Of a stretch of DNA of 64,000 nt, positions 34,380 through 44,068 are shown one piece after another. Under the pieces are notes generated by a model. It did not search any database. It worked only from the letters and a program-made list of their open reading frames with translations, and was not told where the DNA came from. Every line of letters begins with the position of its first letter. Position 1 is the first letter of the stretch. A program made the translations under genes and the position numbers. The DNA comes from Amycolatopsis japonica (GTDB lineage Bacteria > Actinomycetota > Actinomycetes > Mycobacteriales > Pseudonocardiaceae). Location: the NCBI RefSeq assembly GCF_000732925.1, contig NZ_CP008953.1, positions 7,118,501 through 7,182,500 on the forward strand, given 5' to 3'.

Positions 34380-37373
34380 TCACCCTCCGGGCTGGCCGGA
34401 GGTCGGGGGCGCACCGGACGCCGGCGGGTTGGCCTTGGCCGACTCGTAGGCCTTCGAAGCGGCTTCGAGTGCGGCCAGGGCGGCACCCTGGTCGGCGTAG
34501 TTGCCGGATTGCTGGGCGGCGCGGAACTTGACCCAGGCGTCGTGCATGTCGCCCGCGGCCTTGTCGAGCGCCGGGTTGCCGGTGGCCGGCGGCTGCGGCG
34601 TCGTGGTGCCGGGGGGCGGTGTGGTCGTTCCGGGCGTGCCTCCTGTCTGCGGCGGCGTGACCCCGGAACCCGTGCCCGGCCCGAAGACCTGATCCAGGGC
34701 TTCGTTGAGCGTCGGCGCGAAACCGATCTTGGTGCCATAGGAGACCAAGACCCGGGCCAGCTGCGGATAGCTCAGCTGGTTCCGCTGCCGGATGTAGACC
34801 GGTTCCACGTAGAGGAAGCCGTTCGCGACAGGCAGGGTGATCAGGTTTCCGTACGTGACGGTGACGTTCGGGTTGTTGAACAGGGTCCGGTCCTGCGCGA
34901 CCCGTGGGTCACTTTGGAATCTGTTCTGGACCTGGACGGGACCGTCCACCTGGGTCGATCCACTGGCGCCTGTCGGCAGTCTCAGGACGCGCATCTTCCC
35001 GTAGTCCTCGGGATCGGAGGACACGGACATCCAGGCCGCCAGGTACTGCCGCTGGAGACCGGTCAGTGAACTGGTGAGCTGGAATCGCGATTTGTTGTCT
35101 CCCGGCGCGGTGGCCAGGACGTAGTAGCCGGGCTGGTTCGCGACACCGGAAGCGGACGCGTTCACGCCGCCTTCCTGCGTCGGGTCCTGCGGAACGCTCC
35201 AGAAGGCCTGCTGCGCGTAGAACTCCGCCGGGTTGTTCACGTGGTACTTCGACAGGAGTTCCCGCTGCACCTTGAAGAGGTCTTCGGGGTAGCGGAAGTG
35301 CGACCGCAGGTCCGGCGAGATCTCGCTGCTCGGCTTGACCAGGCCCGGGAAGACGTTCTTCCAGGCGTTGAGCACCGGCTCGTTGTCCTCGACCCCGTAC
35401 AGGGTCACGGTGCCGTCGAACGCGTCGACGGTGGCCTTGACCGAGTTGCGGATGTAGTTGAGCGAGGAGTTCGCCTGGCGGGTGGTGCCGCTGAGCGAGT
35501 CGTTGGTCGCCTGGCCGAGCTGGGTCTGCTGGGCGTACGGGAAGTTGTTCATCGTGGTGTAGCCGTCGACGATCCAGATGATCTTGCCGTTGACGACCGC
35601 CGGATACGGGTCACCGTCGAGGGTCAGCCACGGGGCGACCTTGGCGACGCGGTCCCGCGGCTCGCGGTTGAACATGATCTTGGATCCGTCGCCGATGGCG
35701 TCGGAGAAGAGGATGTTCCGCTCGCCGTACTCGGCGGCGAAGACGAGCCGGTTGAACCAGTTGTCGATCGGCACGCCGCCGGAGCCCTTGTAGATGTAGC
35801 CGCGGTCGACGGCGGTGTCGTACTCGCCGGGCGCCTGTCCCGCCTTGCCGCCGACGATCGCGTACGCGGCGTCGGTCGCCAGCTCGCCGTAGTAGATGCG
35901 AGGCTCGTCCACCTTGATGCCCGGCTTGTTCGGGTCGGTCGAGCCGGCGCCCGTCGGGTTCTGGGTGTCGCTGGTGGTGGCGATCGGGTAACCGCCGTCG
36001 GAGTTGGCGTCCTTCAGCGCGCGGTCGATCGTGTTGGCCGGCGCGGCGACGAAGCCGTTTCCGTGCGTGTAGACGAGGTGCTTGTTGATCCAGTTCGTCT
36101 GGTTGCCGGTCAGGCCCTCGGTCTTGATCTCCTTGGCCGCGACGATGTAGTCCTGCGTGACCCCGTTGAGGGTGTAGCGGTCGATGTCCAGCTTCGACGG
36201 GAAGCCGTAGAAGTTCTCACGGCCGACGCGCTGGGTGAAGGTGTCGCTGAGGATGTTCGGGTCGAGGAGCCGGATGTTCGGGACGGTCCCCTTGTCCGCC
36301 TTGATCTCCGCGGAGGTCGCCTCGGACTTTCCGGTGTAGTCCTTGTACTCGACGTTGGTGAGGCCGAACGCCTGGCGGGTCGCGTCCATGTTGCGCTGGA
36401 TCGACGCGGACTCCTTCTCGTTCGCGTTGGGACGCACCGAGAACTGGTCGAGCACGGCGGGCCACGCGACGCCGACGAGCACGTTCGACAGGATCAGCAG
36501 CACCAGTGCGATCGCGGGAAGCTGCAGGTTGCGCAGGAACGCGCCGGCGAAGAAGGCGACGGCACAGATCACCGAGATGCACAGAAGGATCAGCTTCGCG
36601 GGCAGGACGGCGTTCAGGTCGGTGTAGGTCGCACCGATGAAGAGCGGCGCCCCCCTGTCGGAGAGCAGCAGGTTGTAGCGATCGAAGAAGTACTCGACCG
36701 CCTTCAGCAGCACGAAGATGCCGATGGTGATGGCGAGCTGGGCACGGGTCGGGCCGGCGAGCTGGCCGCCCTTACCCGCGAGCCGGATGCCACCGAAGAT
36801 GTAATGGGAGATCAACGCGCCGAAGAACGCGATGACGACGGAGATGAACAGCCAGCCCAGGAGCCAGTTGTAGAACGGCAGATCGAAGGCGTAGAAGCCG
36901 ACGTCGTTGCCGAATTCGGGATCGGTCTGCCCGAAGCGCGTGCCGTTCAGGAACAGCTGCACGACCTGCCAGTCGCTCTGCGCGGACGCGCCGGCGATGA
37001 GCCCGGTGAGCACCGGGATGCCGATGCCGAAAAGGCGGATCCGGCCGACGATCGCCGACCGATAGCGCGCGAGCGGGTCGTCGTTGCCGGAAATCGGCAC
37101 GAAGACGGGCCTCGACCGGTACGCGATCATCAAACTGATCGCGAGCGAGCCTCCCACTAAGAGCCCGACGGCGAAGAACAAGACGACACGGGTGATCAAC
37201 ACCGTGCTGAAGACCGTCCGGGCGCCGACCTCGCCGAACCACAACCAGTCGACATAGGTGTCCAGCAGTCTCGCGCCCAGCAGCAGGGCCAGGATGACTA
37301 CGGCGGCGATGATGAGCAGGATCCGGCTGCGCCGGGACAGCTTCGGCAGGCTCACGGGGGGCCGAGTGGCCAC
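34380..37373 (-). CDS. UPF0182 family membrane protein
   Basis: A large 997-residue protein typical of actinobacteria (Rv3193c family). About seven membrane segments occupy residues 17-290, followed by a large extracytoplasmic domain and a Pro/Thr-rich, low-complexity stretch (GTTTPPPGTTTPQ) before the C-terminus. ATG 37373 gives the standard basic N-terminus (SRRSRILL). The function is unknown. It begins the block conserved with mycobacteria (UPF0182, PDZ protease, metalloprotease). Confidence 0.93.
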   Translation of the reverse strand: MATRPPVSLPKLSRRSRILLIIAAVVILALLLGARLLDTYVDWLWFGEVGARTVFSTVLITRVVLFFAVGLLVGGSLAISLMIAYRSRPVFVPISGNDDPLARYRSAIVGRIRLFGIGIPVLTGLIAGASAQSDWQVVQLFLNGTRFGQTDPEFGNDVGFYAFDLPFYNWLLGWLFISVVIAFFGALISHYIFGGIRLAGKGGQLAGPTRAQLAITIGIFVLLKAVEYFFDRYNLLLSDRGAPLFIGATYTDLNAVLPAKLILLCISVICAVAFFAGAFLRNLQLPAIALVLLILSNVLVGVAWPAVLDQFSVRPNANEKESASIQRNMDATRQAFGLTNVEYKDYTGKSEATSAEIKADKGTVPNIRLLDPNILSDTFTQRVGRENFYGFPSKLDIDRYTLNGVTQDYIVAAKEIKTEGLTGNQTNWINKHLVYTHGNGFVAAPANTIDRALKDANSDGGYPIATTSDTQNPTGAGSTDPNKPGIKVDEPRIYYGELATDAAYAIVGGKAGQAPGEYDTAVDRGYIYKGSGGVPIDNWFNRLVFAAEYGERNILFSDAIGDGSKIMFNREPRDRVAKVAPWLTLDGDPYPAVVNGKIIWIVDGYTTMNNFPYAQQTQLGQATNDSLSGTTRQANSSLNYIRNSVKATVDAFDGTVTLYGVEDNEPVLNAWKNVFPGLVKPSSEISPDLRSHFRYPEDLFKVQRELLSKYHVNNPAEFYAQQAFWSVPQDPTQEGGVNASASGVANQPGYYVLATAPGDNKSRFQLTSSLTGLQRQYLAAWMSVSSDPEDYGKMRVLRLPTGASGSTQVDGPVQVQNRFQSDPRVAQDRTLFNNPNVTVTYGNLITLPVANGFLYVEPVYIRQRNQLSYPQLARVLVSYGTKIGFAPTLNEALDQVFGPGTGSGVTPPQTGGTPGTTTPPPGTTTPQPPATGNPALDKAAGDMHDAWVKFRAAQQSGNYADQGAALAALEAASKAYESAKANPPASGAPPTSGQPGG

Positions 37374-37529
37374 TGCACACGCTCCTGGTTTGGTGAACTT
37401 TTCGCAGGGACGCGCGTACCGCGTGCGGCCCCTGATGCTCTAACTCTACGGATGCCGTCGGAAGTTCCCGGAACCCGCCCAAACCGGACTCGGGACGCCG
37501 CTGTCCCGGCCGCCTGGAACGATGTGGCA

Positions 37530-38078
37530 ATGGCACCGAGTGAGCAGCAGGGCGTGGCCGGCCTGGCCCGCGAAGTCGAGGAGTTCGTCGCCTCCGGAGG
37601 ATGGGATCAGCCGCCGCAGTTGTTCGCGCTGGTCCCGACCGCGGCGCTGCTGGACGAGCAGCCCGAACTGGCCGGACAGCTCGATCCGTCGGCCCCGCTG
37701 ACGCCCGTCGCGCAGGAGTCGCTGCCGGATGGCGACCTCGGTGAAGCGCTGGCGCAGATCGCGTGGCCCGATCTGGTTCTGGGCTGCGCGCTCGCGCAAG
37801 AGATCATCGTGCTGCCGCCGGACGCCGAAGCCGAGCTTCCCGTCGTGCCCGAGACCGATGCCGAACGCCTGCGTCAGGCGGCCGCCGACCACCCTCGCCG
37901 GACCGAGGCCCGGCTCGTCGCGGCCGTCCTGCGGGATGGTGCCGGAGCCTGCGTCATGCGGCTTCGCGGAGCAGGGAAGGCCGAAGAGCCCGGCGACGTC
38001 CCTGTCGACGAGATCATCGAGAACCCGGAGCTAGCGCCCAACCTGCTGGAAGCCCTGAAGGCGACTCTGCTCCCCTGA
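37530..38078 (+). CDS. PPA1309-family protein
   Basis: A 182-residue soluble, acidic protein. It matches the actinobacterial PPA1309 family, recognised from the AQIAWPDLVLGCALAQEIIVLPP region (residues about 87-109) and an Arg-rich core with VAAVLRDGAG. No enzymatic motif is visible. I chose ATG 37530; GTG 37524 is an alternative. A repeat unit begins 13 bp after the stop. It is usually found next to UPF0182 and the PDZ protease, as here. Confidence 0.85.
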   Translation: MAPSEQQGVAGLAREVEEFVASGGWDQPPQLFALVPTAALLDEQPELAGQLDPSAPLTPVAQESLPDGDLGEALAQIAWPDLVLGCALAQEIIVLPPDAEAELPVVPETDAERLRQAAADHPRRTEARLVAAVLRDGAGACVMRLRGAGKAEEPGDVPVDEIIENPELAPNLLEALKATLLP

Positions 38079-38090
38079 CCTGCGAAAAGA

Positions 38091-38200
38091 GAGCAAGGGA
38101 CCTTTGCTACCACCCGGCCCGAGACACACACCGGGCGATAGCGAAGGTCCCTTGCTCTCTTCAGCCAGGCCCGCGGGGTGGTAGCAAAGGTCCCTTGCTC
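38091..38200. repeat. three 23-bp repeat units in a convergent gap
   Basis: Forward at 38091-38113, reverse at 38135-38157 (one changed base, GCGAAGG) and reverse at 38178-38200. The outer units lie 13 bp and 10 bp from the stop codons of the two converging genes. Confidence 0.9.
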
Positions 38201-38209
38201 CCCCGGCGG

Positions 38210-39316
38210 TCAGCAGGAGGCGGTGGGCCGTCCCGCCTTGAGGTTCTCGAGCTGCGCGATCGCTTCGTCGAGCGTCGAAACCTTGATCAGGTTCAGGCCA
38301 TCGGGCGCGGCGGTCTTCGCCTCGGCGCAGTTGTGCGCGGGCACGAGGAAGTCGGTCGCGCCGGCCTCGCGGGCGCCGACCACCTTGAACGAAATGCCGC
38401 CGATCGCGCCGACGGCGCCCTTCTCCGAGATCTCGCCCGTTCCGGCGATGTGCCTGCCACCGGCGAGGTCCCCGGGCTCCATCTTGTCGACGATCGCGAG
38501 CGCGAACATCAGCCCCGCCGACGGGCCGCCGACGTCCTGCAGCGAGATCTTCACGTCGAAGGGAACGTCCGCGCGGTCCACGGCGGTCAGGCCCATGAAC
38601 CCTTCCGGCCCGTCGGGCCGCTGCGCGAGCGTGAGCGGCACGGTGCGTTCGGCCTGCCCGTCGGATTTGAAAGTGATCTGGACGGTCTGTCCGGGCTTCG
38701 TCCCGTTCAGAGCGGCCCGCACATCGGTCGCTTCCTTGACCGTCGCCCCGTTGACCACCAGCAGCCGGTCCCCCGGGGCGAGCACCTTGTCCGCGGGGCT
38801 GCCGGAGACGATCGTTTTCGCGAGCACCTTCACCGGGAACTTGCGCCGCAGCGCGGCGACCTGGGCGGCGGTCTGCGAGTCCTGCAGCTGCTGGATGTTC
38901 TCCTGGCGGACCTGCTCGTTGGTCTCGCCGGGTTTGAAGTACTCCTCGCGCGGCGCCAGCGCGTACCGGCCGCTCGCCCAGAGCCCGAGCGCGTTGAACA
39001 GCGTGATGCCGCCATCGCGCAGGGAGACCGTCGTCATCCGCAGTTCGCCGGAGGTCTGGAAGATCTCGTGCCCGTTGACCTGGATCACGGACTGCCCGGC
39101 GGCGTCCTTGCCGAGCGTGTCGTAGGTCGGGCCGGGACTGATCGCCACATACGGCACCGGGATGAAGAACCCGACCAGCGCGAAGGCGACGAACAACGCG
39201 CCGCTGACCAGCAGCGTCCAGCCGCGCCGGGTCAGCCGCCGTTCGGAGCGGTCCTGGTCACCCGCGGAGCCCGAACGGCTCCGCGCTCCTGTGGTCTCCT
39301 CCGAGGGCTCTGTCAC
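38210..39316 (-). CDS. PDZ-domain Lon-like serine protease (YlbL family)
   Basis: A 368-residue membrane-anchored protease. One transmembrane helix at about 33-55, a PDZ domain (about 162-220), then an S16 Lon-type domain with catalytic Ser266 in DVGGPSAGLMF and Lys311 in GGISFKVVGAREAGA. The protease domain faces outward. It is the counterpart of Rv3194c in mycobacteria. Substrates are unknown. Confidence 0.93.
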   Translation of the reverse strand: MTEPSEETTGARSRSGSAGDQDRSERRLTRRGWTLLVSGALFVAFALVGFFIPVPYVAISPGPTYDTLGKDAAGQSVIQVNGHEIFQTSGELRMTTVSLRDGGITLFNALGLWASGRYALAPREEYFKPGETNEQVRQENIQQLQDSQTAAQVAALRRKFPVKVLAKTIVSGSPADKVLAPGDRLLVVNGATVKEATDVRAALNGTKPGQTVQITFKSDGQAERTVPLTLAQRPDGPEGFMGLTAVDRADVPFDVKISLQDVGGPSAGLMFALAIVDKMEPGDLAGGRHIAGTGEISEKGAVGAIGGISFKVVGAREAGATDFLVPAHNCAEAKTAAPDGLNLIKVSTLDEAIAQLENLKAGRPTASC

Positions 39317-39417
39317 GCGTGACAGCGTACGGTGACTGTGTTCGCTTCTCGGTGAAGGCCACGCTCATCACTCCACTTGACGAGCTGTGAATCCCAGGAC
39401 CCGCGTACGGTGGTGCC

Positions 39418-40767
39418 ATGAGCAAACCCCCGTTCGGCTTCGGACCGCCCGATCCCGACAAACGAGGCGAGAACGAGCCGTCGGATTCCGGCGGCCAGCC
39501 CTCCGGCGCCGAGGCCTTCAATCAGCTCGGTCAGATGCTCAGCCAGCTGGGCCAGATGCTCAGCCAGGCCGGCAGCTCGACCGGGCCGGTCAACTACGAC
39601 CTGGCGAAACAGATCGCGTTGCAGAACCTCAGCAGCAGCGACAGCGGTGACGTCAAGCTCGGCTTTTCGTCGTCCAGTGGTGGTGACTCGAGCACGGCCG
39701 TCCGTGACGCCGCCCATCTGGCCGAGCTGTGGCTCGACGCCGCGACGATCCTGCCCGCCGGAGCCACCTCGACCGTCGCATGGTCCGCGCGCACCTGGGT
39801 CGAGAAGACCCTGCCGACCTGGCAGCGCCTCTGCGACCCCGTCGCCCAGCAGGTTTCGGGCGCGTGGGTCCAGGCCCTGCCCGACGAGGCCAAGCAGGCC
39901 GCCGGCCCCCTGCTCTCGATGATGGGGCAGATGGGCGGGATGGCCTTCGGCTCCCAGCTCGGCAACGCCTTGGCTCAGTTGGCTTCCGAAGTGCTCACCT
40001 CCACCGAGGTCGGCCTTCCGCTGGGACCCGCGGCCACCTCCGCCCTGCTGCCCGCGAACATCGAGAAGTTCACCGAGGGCCTCGAGCTGCCGACCAGCGA
40101 GGTGCTGGTCTTCATCGCCGCACGCGAGGCCGCCCACCAGCGGCTGTTCGCCCACGTGCCCTGGCTGCGGCAGCGACTGCTGGCCACGGTCGAGGAGTTC
40201 GCGAACGGCATCTCCGTCGACACGTCGGCGCTCGAGCAGCTCGCGGGCCGGATCGATCCGTCGAACCCGGCCAGCATCGAAGAGGCCATGTCCTCCGGCC
40301 TGCTCGAGCCGCAGACTTCTCCCGAGCAGAAGGCGGCGCTGAACCGCCTGGAGACCCTGCTCGCGCTGGTCGAAGGCTGGGTCGACGTCGTGGTCGCCGA
40401 GGCCATCGGCGACCGGCTGCCGGGCGCGGACGCGCTCCGGGAGACGCTGCGCCGCCGCCGGGCCACCGGTGGTCCCGCCGAGCAGACCTTCGCCACCTTG
40501 GTCGGGCTCGAACTCCGGCCCAGGCGGATGCGGGCGGCTTCCTCGTTGTGGAAGCTCGTCGGCGACCAGCACGGCATCGAGAAGCGGGACGGCCTCTGGT
40601 CCCACCCCGACCTGATGCCGACCGCCGACGACCTCGACGAGCCGCTCGACTTCTCCGAACGCCTCGGCGATGGCGAGTCGACGCTCGAAGGCATCGACCC
40701 GATCGCCGAGATCGAACGCGCCGAGCGCGAGAAGAACAAGCCCAAGGGCGACGAAGACGAGAACTGA
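39418..40767 (+). CDS. zinc-dependent metalloprotease (zincin family)
   Basis: A 449-residue soluble protein of the actinobacterial zincin_2 group, counterpart of Rv3195. The zinc site is read as REAAHQRLFAHVPWL, an EAAH-x-x-x-F variant typical of this family. The N-terminal 60 residues are Gly/Ser/Gln-rich with a duplicated LGQMLSQ segment. It is divergent from the PDZ protease across about 100 bp. Its substrates are not known. Confidence 0.88.
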   Translation: MSKPPFGFGPPDPDKRGENEPSDSGGQPSGAEAFNQLGQMLSQLGQMLSQAGSSTGPVNYDLAKQIALQNLSSSDSGDVKLGFSSSSGGDSSTAVRDAAHLAELWLDAATILPAGATSTVAWSARTWVEKTLPTWQRLCDPVAQQVSGAWVQALPDEAKQAAGPLLSMMGQMGGMAFGSQLGNALAQLASEVLTSTEVGLPLGPAATSALLPANIEKFTEGLELPTSEVLVFIAAREAAHQRLFAHVPWLRQRLLATVEEFANGISVDTSALEQLAGRIDPSNPASIEEAMSSGLLEPQTSPEQKAALNRLETLLALVEGWVDVVVAEAIGDRLPGADALRETLRRRRATGGPAEQTFATLVGLELRPRRMRAASSLWKLVGDQHGIEKRDGLWSHPDLMPTADDLDEPLDFSERLGDGESTLEGIDPIAEIERAEREKNKPKGDEDEN

Positions 40768-40773
40768 GGCACG

Positions 40774-41361
40774 TCAGTCCTCCGCCGCGATGCCCCAACC
40801 GGCGGCGGAGGACAGGCCCTCCAGGTAGCCGATGGCGCGTTCGGTCTTGGGATAACGGCGAACGAGCTCCCAGAACGCCGCGTTGTGCCCTGGTTCCTTC
40901 AAATGCGCGAGTTCGTGCACGAGGACGTAGTCCAGCACCCATCCCGGCACCCGGCGCAGACGATCACTGACCCTGATCGTCGCGTCGACCGGCGTGCAGG
41001 ACGCCCACCTCGTCCTCATCGGCGGGACCCAGCGAACGCTCGCGGGTATCGCCTTTCCGTCCAGATACTTCGCCGAGAGCACGGCGCAGCGCGCCAGCAG
41101 CGCCTCGTCGGAGGCCTTCGGCGGCGCGGCCTGCCGCGGGCCCTTGCGCAGCAGCTTGCGCTGCATCTCGGCAACCCAGTGCTTCTCCTCGGCCCGGGTC
41201 ATCCGGGCAGGGATCAGCACGACGAGGGTGTCCTCGTCCCAGTACGCGGTGACGGTCCGGTGACGGCGCTGGCTACGCCGTACCTCGACCTTGTGTTCGG
41301 GAGTGTCCGACGGATTCGTCGTGTCCCGGCCCCTCAACGAGGGCGTCCGTGCTTCGACCAC
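40774..41361 (-). CDS. M48/YgjP-type metallopeptidase
   Basis: A 195-residue protein of the WLM/DUF45 group. The zinc motif is HELAH (residues 149-153) with His159 (EPGHN) as third ligand; RTRWASCT is the conserved strand before it. I chose GTG 41361; longer open frames run antisense through the divergent promoter and E1-like gene. It converges on the metalloprotease gene, with ends 7 bp apart. Confidence 0.88.
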   Translation of the reverse strand: MVEARTPSLRGRDTTNPSDTPEHKVEVRRSQRRHRTVTAYWDEDTLVVLIPARMTRAEEKHWVAEMQRKLLRKGPRQAAPPKASDEALLARCAVLSAKYLDGKAIPASVRWVPPMRTRWASCTPVDATIRVSDRLRRVPGWVLDYVLVHELAHLKEPGHNAAFWELVRRYPKTERAIGYLEGLSSAAGWGIAAED

Positions 41362-41420
41362 TCGACCACGGTAAGGCCAGTCACCGACAACTCCGAGGGC
41401 CGAAAGGTCACAGCCTCCAG

Positions 41421-41450
41421 TTGTCCACAACGGGGCCAACCTGTGGATAA
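41421..41450. promoter_or_regulatory. pair of DnaA boxes
   Basis: TTGTCCACA at 41421-41429 and TGTGGATAA (reverse of TTATCCACA) at 41442-41450, in inverted orientation in the divergent gap between the metallopeptidase and the E1-like gene. Both match the 9-bp DnaA consensus exactly or in the actinobacterial form. Confidence 0.7.
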
Positions 41451-41500
41451 CTCGCGTTCTTTCGGACGGCGGGACGGCGGACGGGTGCGATCCTGCGATC

Positions 41501-42535
41501 ATGAACCTGCGCGAACCTGATCTGCGATCGATCATCCTTCCCGCCTTCCCCACCCTGCTTCCCGGCCTGGATGTGCTGGAACGGGGGAACGGCGAGATCC
41601 AGATCGGCCTCGACCCGGCACACGCCGTGGTGGTCGCCGGCGTCGCCACCGAGGTGGCCGAAGCCGTCCGCGGGCTGGACGGAAAGCGGGCCGCGGACGA
41701 CATCGTGCTCGCGCAGAGCGAACACGACGAACAGCTGCGGGACCTGATGACGGACCTGACGGCCCGAGGACTCCTGACCGATGCGGGGCACTCCGACGGG
41801 TATCCCAGACCGAGAACGGAAACAGGGCTCTGGTCGCTACGAGCCCGCCACCATCAGGCGGCCATGACCGCACGCCGCAAGCGCACCGCGGTGGCGATCC
41901 ACGGCGACGGCAGGCTGGCCGCGGCCCTCGCCGTCCTGCTCGCCAAAGGCGGCGTCGGGCATATCGACGTCCGGGCTTCGGGCGTCGTCGGTGAGGGCGA
42001 CCTCGGCTCGGGTTACACCGAAGCCGAGATCGGCATGCCACGCCGGGACGCACTGGCCCAGGTGGTGCACCGTGCGGGCACGGACATCGCGACCACCAGG
42101 CTCTACTCGGATCGCCGGCCGGAACTCGTCCTGCTCACCGACGCCGTCGTACCGGCTCCCGAGCTGGTCGAGGGACTCGTCCGCGACGGGGTCAATCACC
42201 TGCCGGTGCGCGTCCGGGACGGGATCGGCATCGTCGGACCGCTCGTGGTGCCCGGACGCAGCAGTTGCCTGCGCTGCGCCGATCTCCACCGCGCCGGCCG
42301 CGACGACTCCTGGCCGAGGGTGGCGAGCCAGCTCGCGGGCCGGGTGCAACAGCCGGACCTCGGCGCCGTCCACGCGTGCGCCGCGCTGGCCGCCGCACAG
42401 GCCCTCCGGCTTCTGTCCCCCGGCGACCAGGCTCCGCCCGCCTGGAACGCGACACTGGAGATCGACTTCTTCGACGGCACGATCCGGCACCGCGACTGGC
42501 CGCCGCACACCGGATGCGGATGCGGTGCCCGGTGA
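41501..42535 (+). CDS. E1-like / cyclodehydratase-type ThiF-fold protein
   Basis: A 344-residue protein, counterpart of Rv3196. The N-terminal part resembles the leader-peptide-binding region of azoline cyclodehydratases, and the central Rossmann-like part has a degenerate nucleotide motif (HGDGRLAAALA). Paired cysteines lie in SSCLRCADLHRAGRD and TGCGCGAR, as in zinc-bearing E1-like enzymes. No precursor peptide, YcaO or dehydrogenase gene is adjacent, so a peptide-modifying role is not supported here. Its function in actinobacteria is unknown. Confidence 0.78.
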   Translation: MNLREPDLRSIILPAFPTLLPGLDVLERGNGEIQIGLDPAHAVVVAGVATEVAEAVRGLDGKRAADDIVLAQSEHDEQLRDLMTDLTARGLLTDAGHSDGYPRPRTETGLWSLRARHHQAAMTARRKRTAVAIHGDGRLAAALAVLLAKGGVGHIDVRASGVVGEGDLGSGYTEAEIGMPRRDALAQVVHRAGTDIATTRLYSDRRPELVLLTDAVVPAPELVEGLVRDGVNHLPVRVRDGIGIVGPLVVPGRSSCLRCADLHRAGRDDSWPRVASQLAGRVQQPDLGAVHACAALAAAQALRLLSPGDQAPPAWNATLEIDFFDGTIRHRDWPPHTGCGCGAR

Positions 42536-42612
42536 TACGGCGCGCGATGTAGCCCACACACACTCCCTCAACAGGCTGCGCGGGCGCAGTGAATCAAGGC
42601 AGAATCGCGAAG

Positions 42613-43953
42613 GTGACCGACTCCCGCAACGCCGAGGACCGTGACGCCGCCATCCCCCGGAACGGGGCCGCGCGAACGGCGAAGCTGGCCAGTATCCCCC
42701 TCGGCATAGCGGGGCGGGCGGTCGGCGGCTGGGGCAGGCGGCTGACCGGGCAGAGCGCCGAAGAGGTCAACGCGACCCTGTCGGCCAAGGCGGCGGAGCA
42801 GCTTTTCGAGGTCCTCGGCACGCTCAAAGGCGGTGCGATGAAGTTCGGCCAGGCGCTGAGCGTCTTCGAGGCCGCGGTGCCGGACGAGATGGCGAAGCCC
42901 TATCGCGAGGCCCTGACGAAGCTTCAGGCGGCAGCGCCGCCCATGCCCACCCGGCAGACCCATCGGGTCCTCGCCGAGCAGCTGGGGCGCACCTGGCGGC
43001 AGCGATTCGCCACCTTCGACGACGAGCCCGCCGCGTCCGCGAGCATCGGCCAGGTCCACCGTGCGACCTGGCACGACGGTCGCGAAGTCGCCGTCAAGGT
43101 GCAGTACCCGGGAGCCGACGACGCCTTGCGGAGCGACCTTCGGCAACTCCAGCGTTTCAGCAGGTTGTTCCAGGCCTTCGTGCCGGGGACCGAGGTGAAA
43201 CCGCTCTTGGCGGAACTCGCCGAACGGATGAACGAAGAGCTCGATTACCAGGCGGAAGCCCAAAACCAGCGTGACTTCGTGAAGGCGTTCGAAGGCGTCC
43301 CCGGGTTCCTGATCCCCCGCGTGGTCGCCAGCGCGCCGAAGGTCGTCGTCACGGAGTGGGCCACCGGTACCCCGCTCTCGAAGATCATCGCCGGCGGCGA
43401 CAAGGAGACACGGGACCGCGCCGGTCGCCTGCTCACCGAGTTCCACTACTCGTCCCCTGCACGAGCCCGGCTCCTGCATTCGGATCCTCACCCAGGCAAC
43501 TTCATGCTGACCGCCGACGGCAGGCTGTGCGTCATCGACTTCGGCGGGGTGTCCCGGCTGCCCGAGGGGATTCCGCAGCACCTCGGCGAGATGACCCGGC
43601 TGGCGCTCGACGGTGAATCCGCGAAACTGATGCGGCTGCTCAGGGAGTCCGGCTTCATCTGGGCCGACGCGGACCTGCGGGCCGACGACGTACTCGCCTA
43701 CCTGGCCCCGTTCACGGAACCGCTGGCGGGCGACACGTTCCACTTCACTCGCCGCTGGATGCAGCGGCAGGCGGGTCGGGTCGGCGACACCCGCGGCCGG
43801 GATTTCCGGATCGGCCGCTCTCTCAACCTCCCGCCCGAGTACCTGATGATCCACCGGGTGACCGCCGGATCGACCGGCATCCTCTGCCAGCTCGACGCCG
43901 AGATCCCCGCCCGCGCGATCGTCGAACGCTGGCAGCCGGGCTTCGCGGCCTGA
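42613..43953 (+). CDS. ABC1/AarF/UbiB-family atypical kinase
   Basis: A 446-residue protein-kinase-like protein, counterpart of Rv3197. The family KxGQ motif is in KGGAMKFGQALS, the Ala-rich loop in ASASIGQVHRA, the catalytic loop in HSDPHPGNF, and the metal-binding DFG equivalent in VIDFGGVS. I chose GTG 42613; GTG 42589 upstream is possible. Members affect isoprenoid-lipid metabolism. In mycobacteria the gene lies next to whiB7 and has been linked to macrolide resistance. Confidence 0.9.
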   Translation: MTDSRNAEDRDAAIPRNGAARTAKLASIPLGIAGRAVGGWGRRLTGQSAEEVNATLSAKAAEQLFEVLGTLKGGAMKFGQALSVFEAAVPDEMAKPYREALTKLQAAAPPMPTRQTHRVLAEQLGRTWRQRFATFDDEPAASASIGQVHRATWHDGREVAVKVQYPGADDALRSDLRQLQRFSRLFQAFVPGTEVKPLLAELAERMNEELDYQAEAQNQRDFVKAFEGVPGFLIPRVVASAPKVVVTEWATGTPLSKIIAGGDKETRDRAGRLLTEFHYSSPARARLLHSDPHPGNFMLTADGRLCVIDFGGVSRLPEGIPQHLGEMTRLALDGESAKLMRLLRESGFIWADADLRADDVLAYLAPFTEPLAGDTFHFTRRWMQRQAGRVGDTRGRDFRIGRSLNLPPEYLMIHRVTAGSTGILCQLDAEIPARAIVERWQPGFAA

Positions 43954-43957
43954 GAAG

Positions 43958-44018
43958 TTATCCACAGGGAACGTTGCGACTGAGCCGATAACTGACTCTC
44001 TCGGGCGAGTTGTCCACA
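43958..44018. promoter_or_regulatory. second pair of DnaA boxes
   Basis: A perfect TTATCCACA at 43958-43966 and TTGTCCACA at 44010-44018, same orientation, 52 bp apart, in the gap after the ABC1 gene. With the pair at 41421-41450 this gives four boxes in 2.6 kb. Confidence 0.7.
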
Positions 44019-44068
44019 AGTTGGCGGAAGCGGTTCCACCCGGTCGGCCCAGCGGTCATCCTCGATTC

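Noticed and set aside
41501..42535. A thiopeptide or azoline biosynthetic cluster around the E1-like gene
   Set aside because: No precursor peptide, YcaO or dehydrogenase is nearby, and the gene order matches mycobacterial housekeeping genes.
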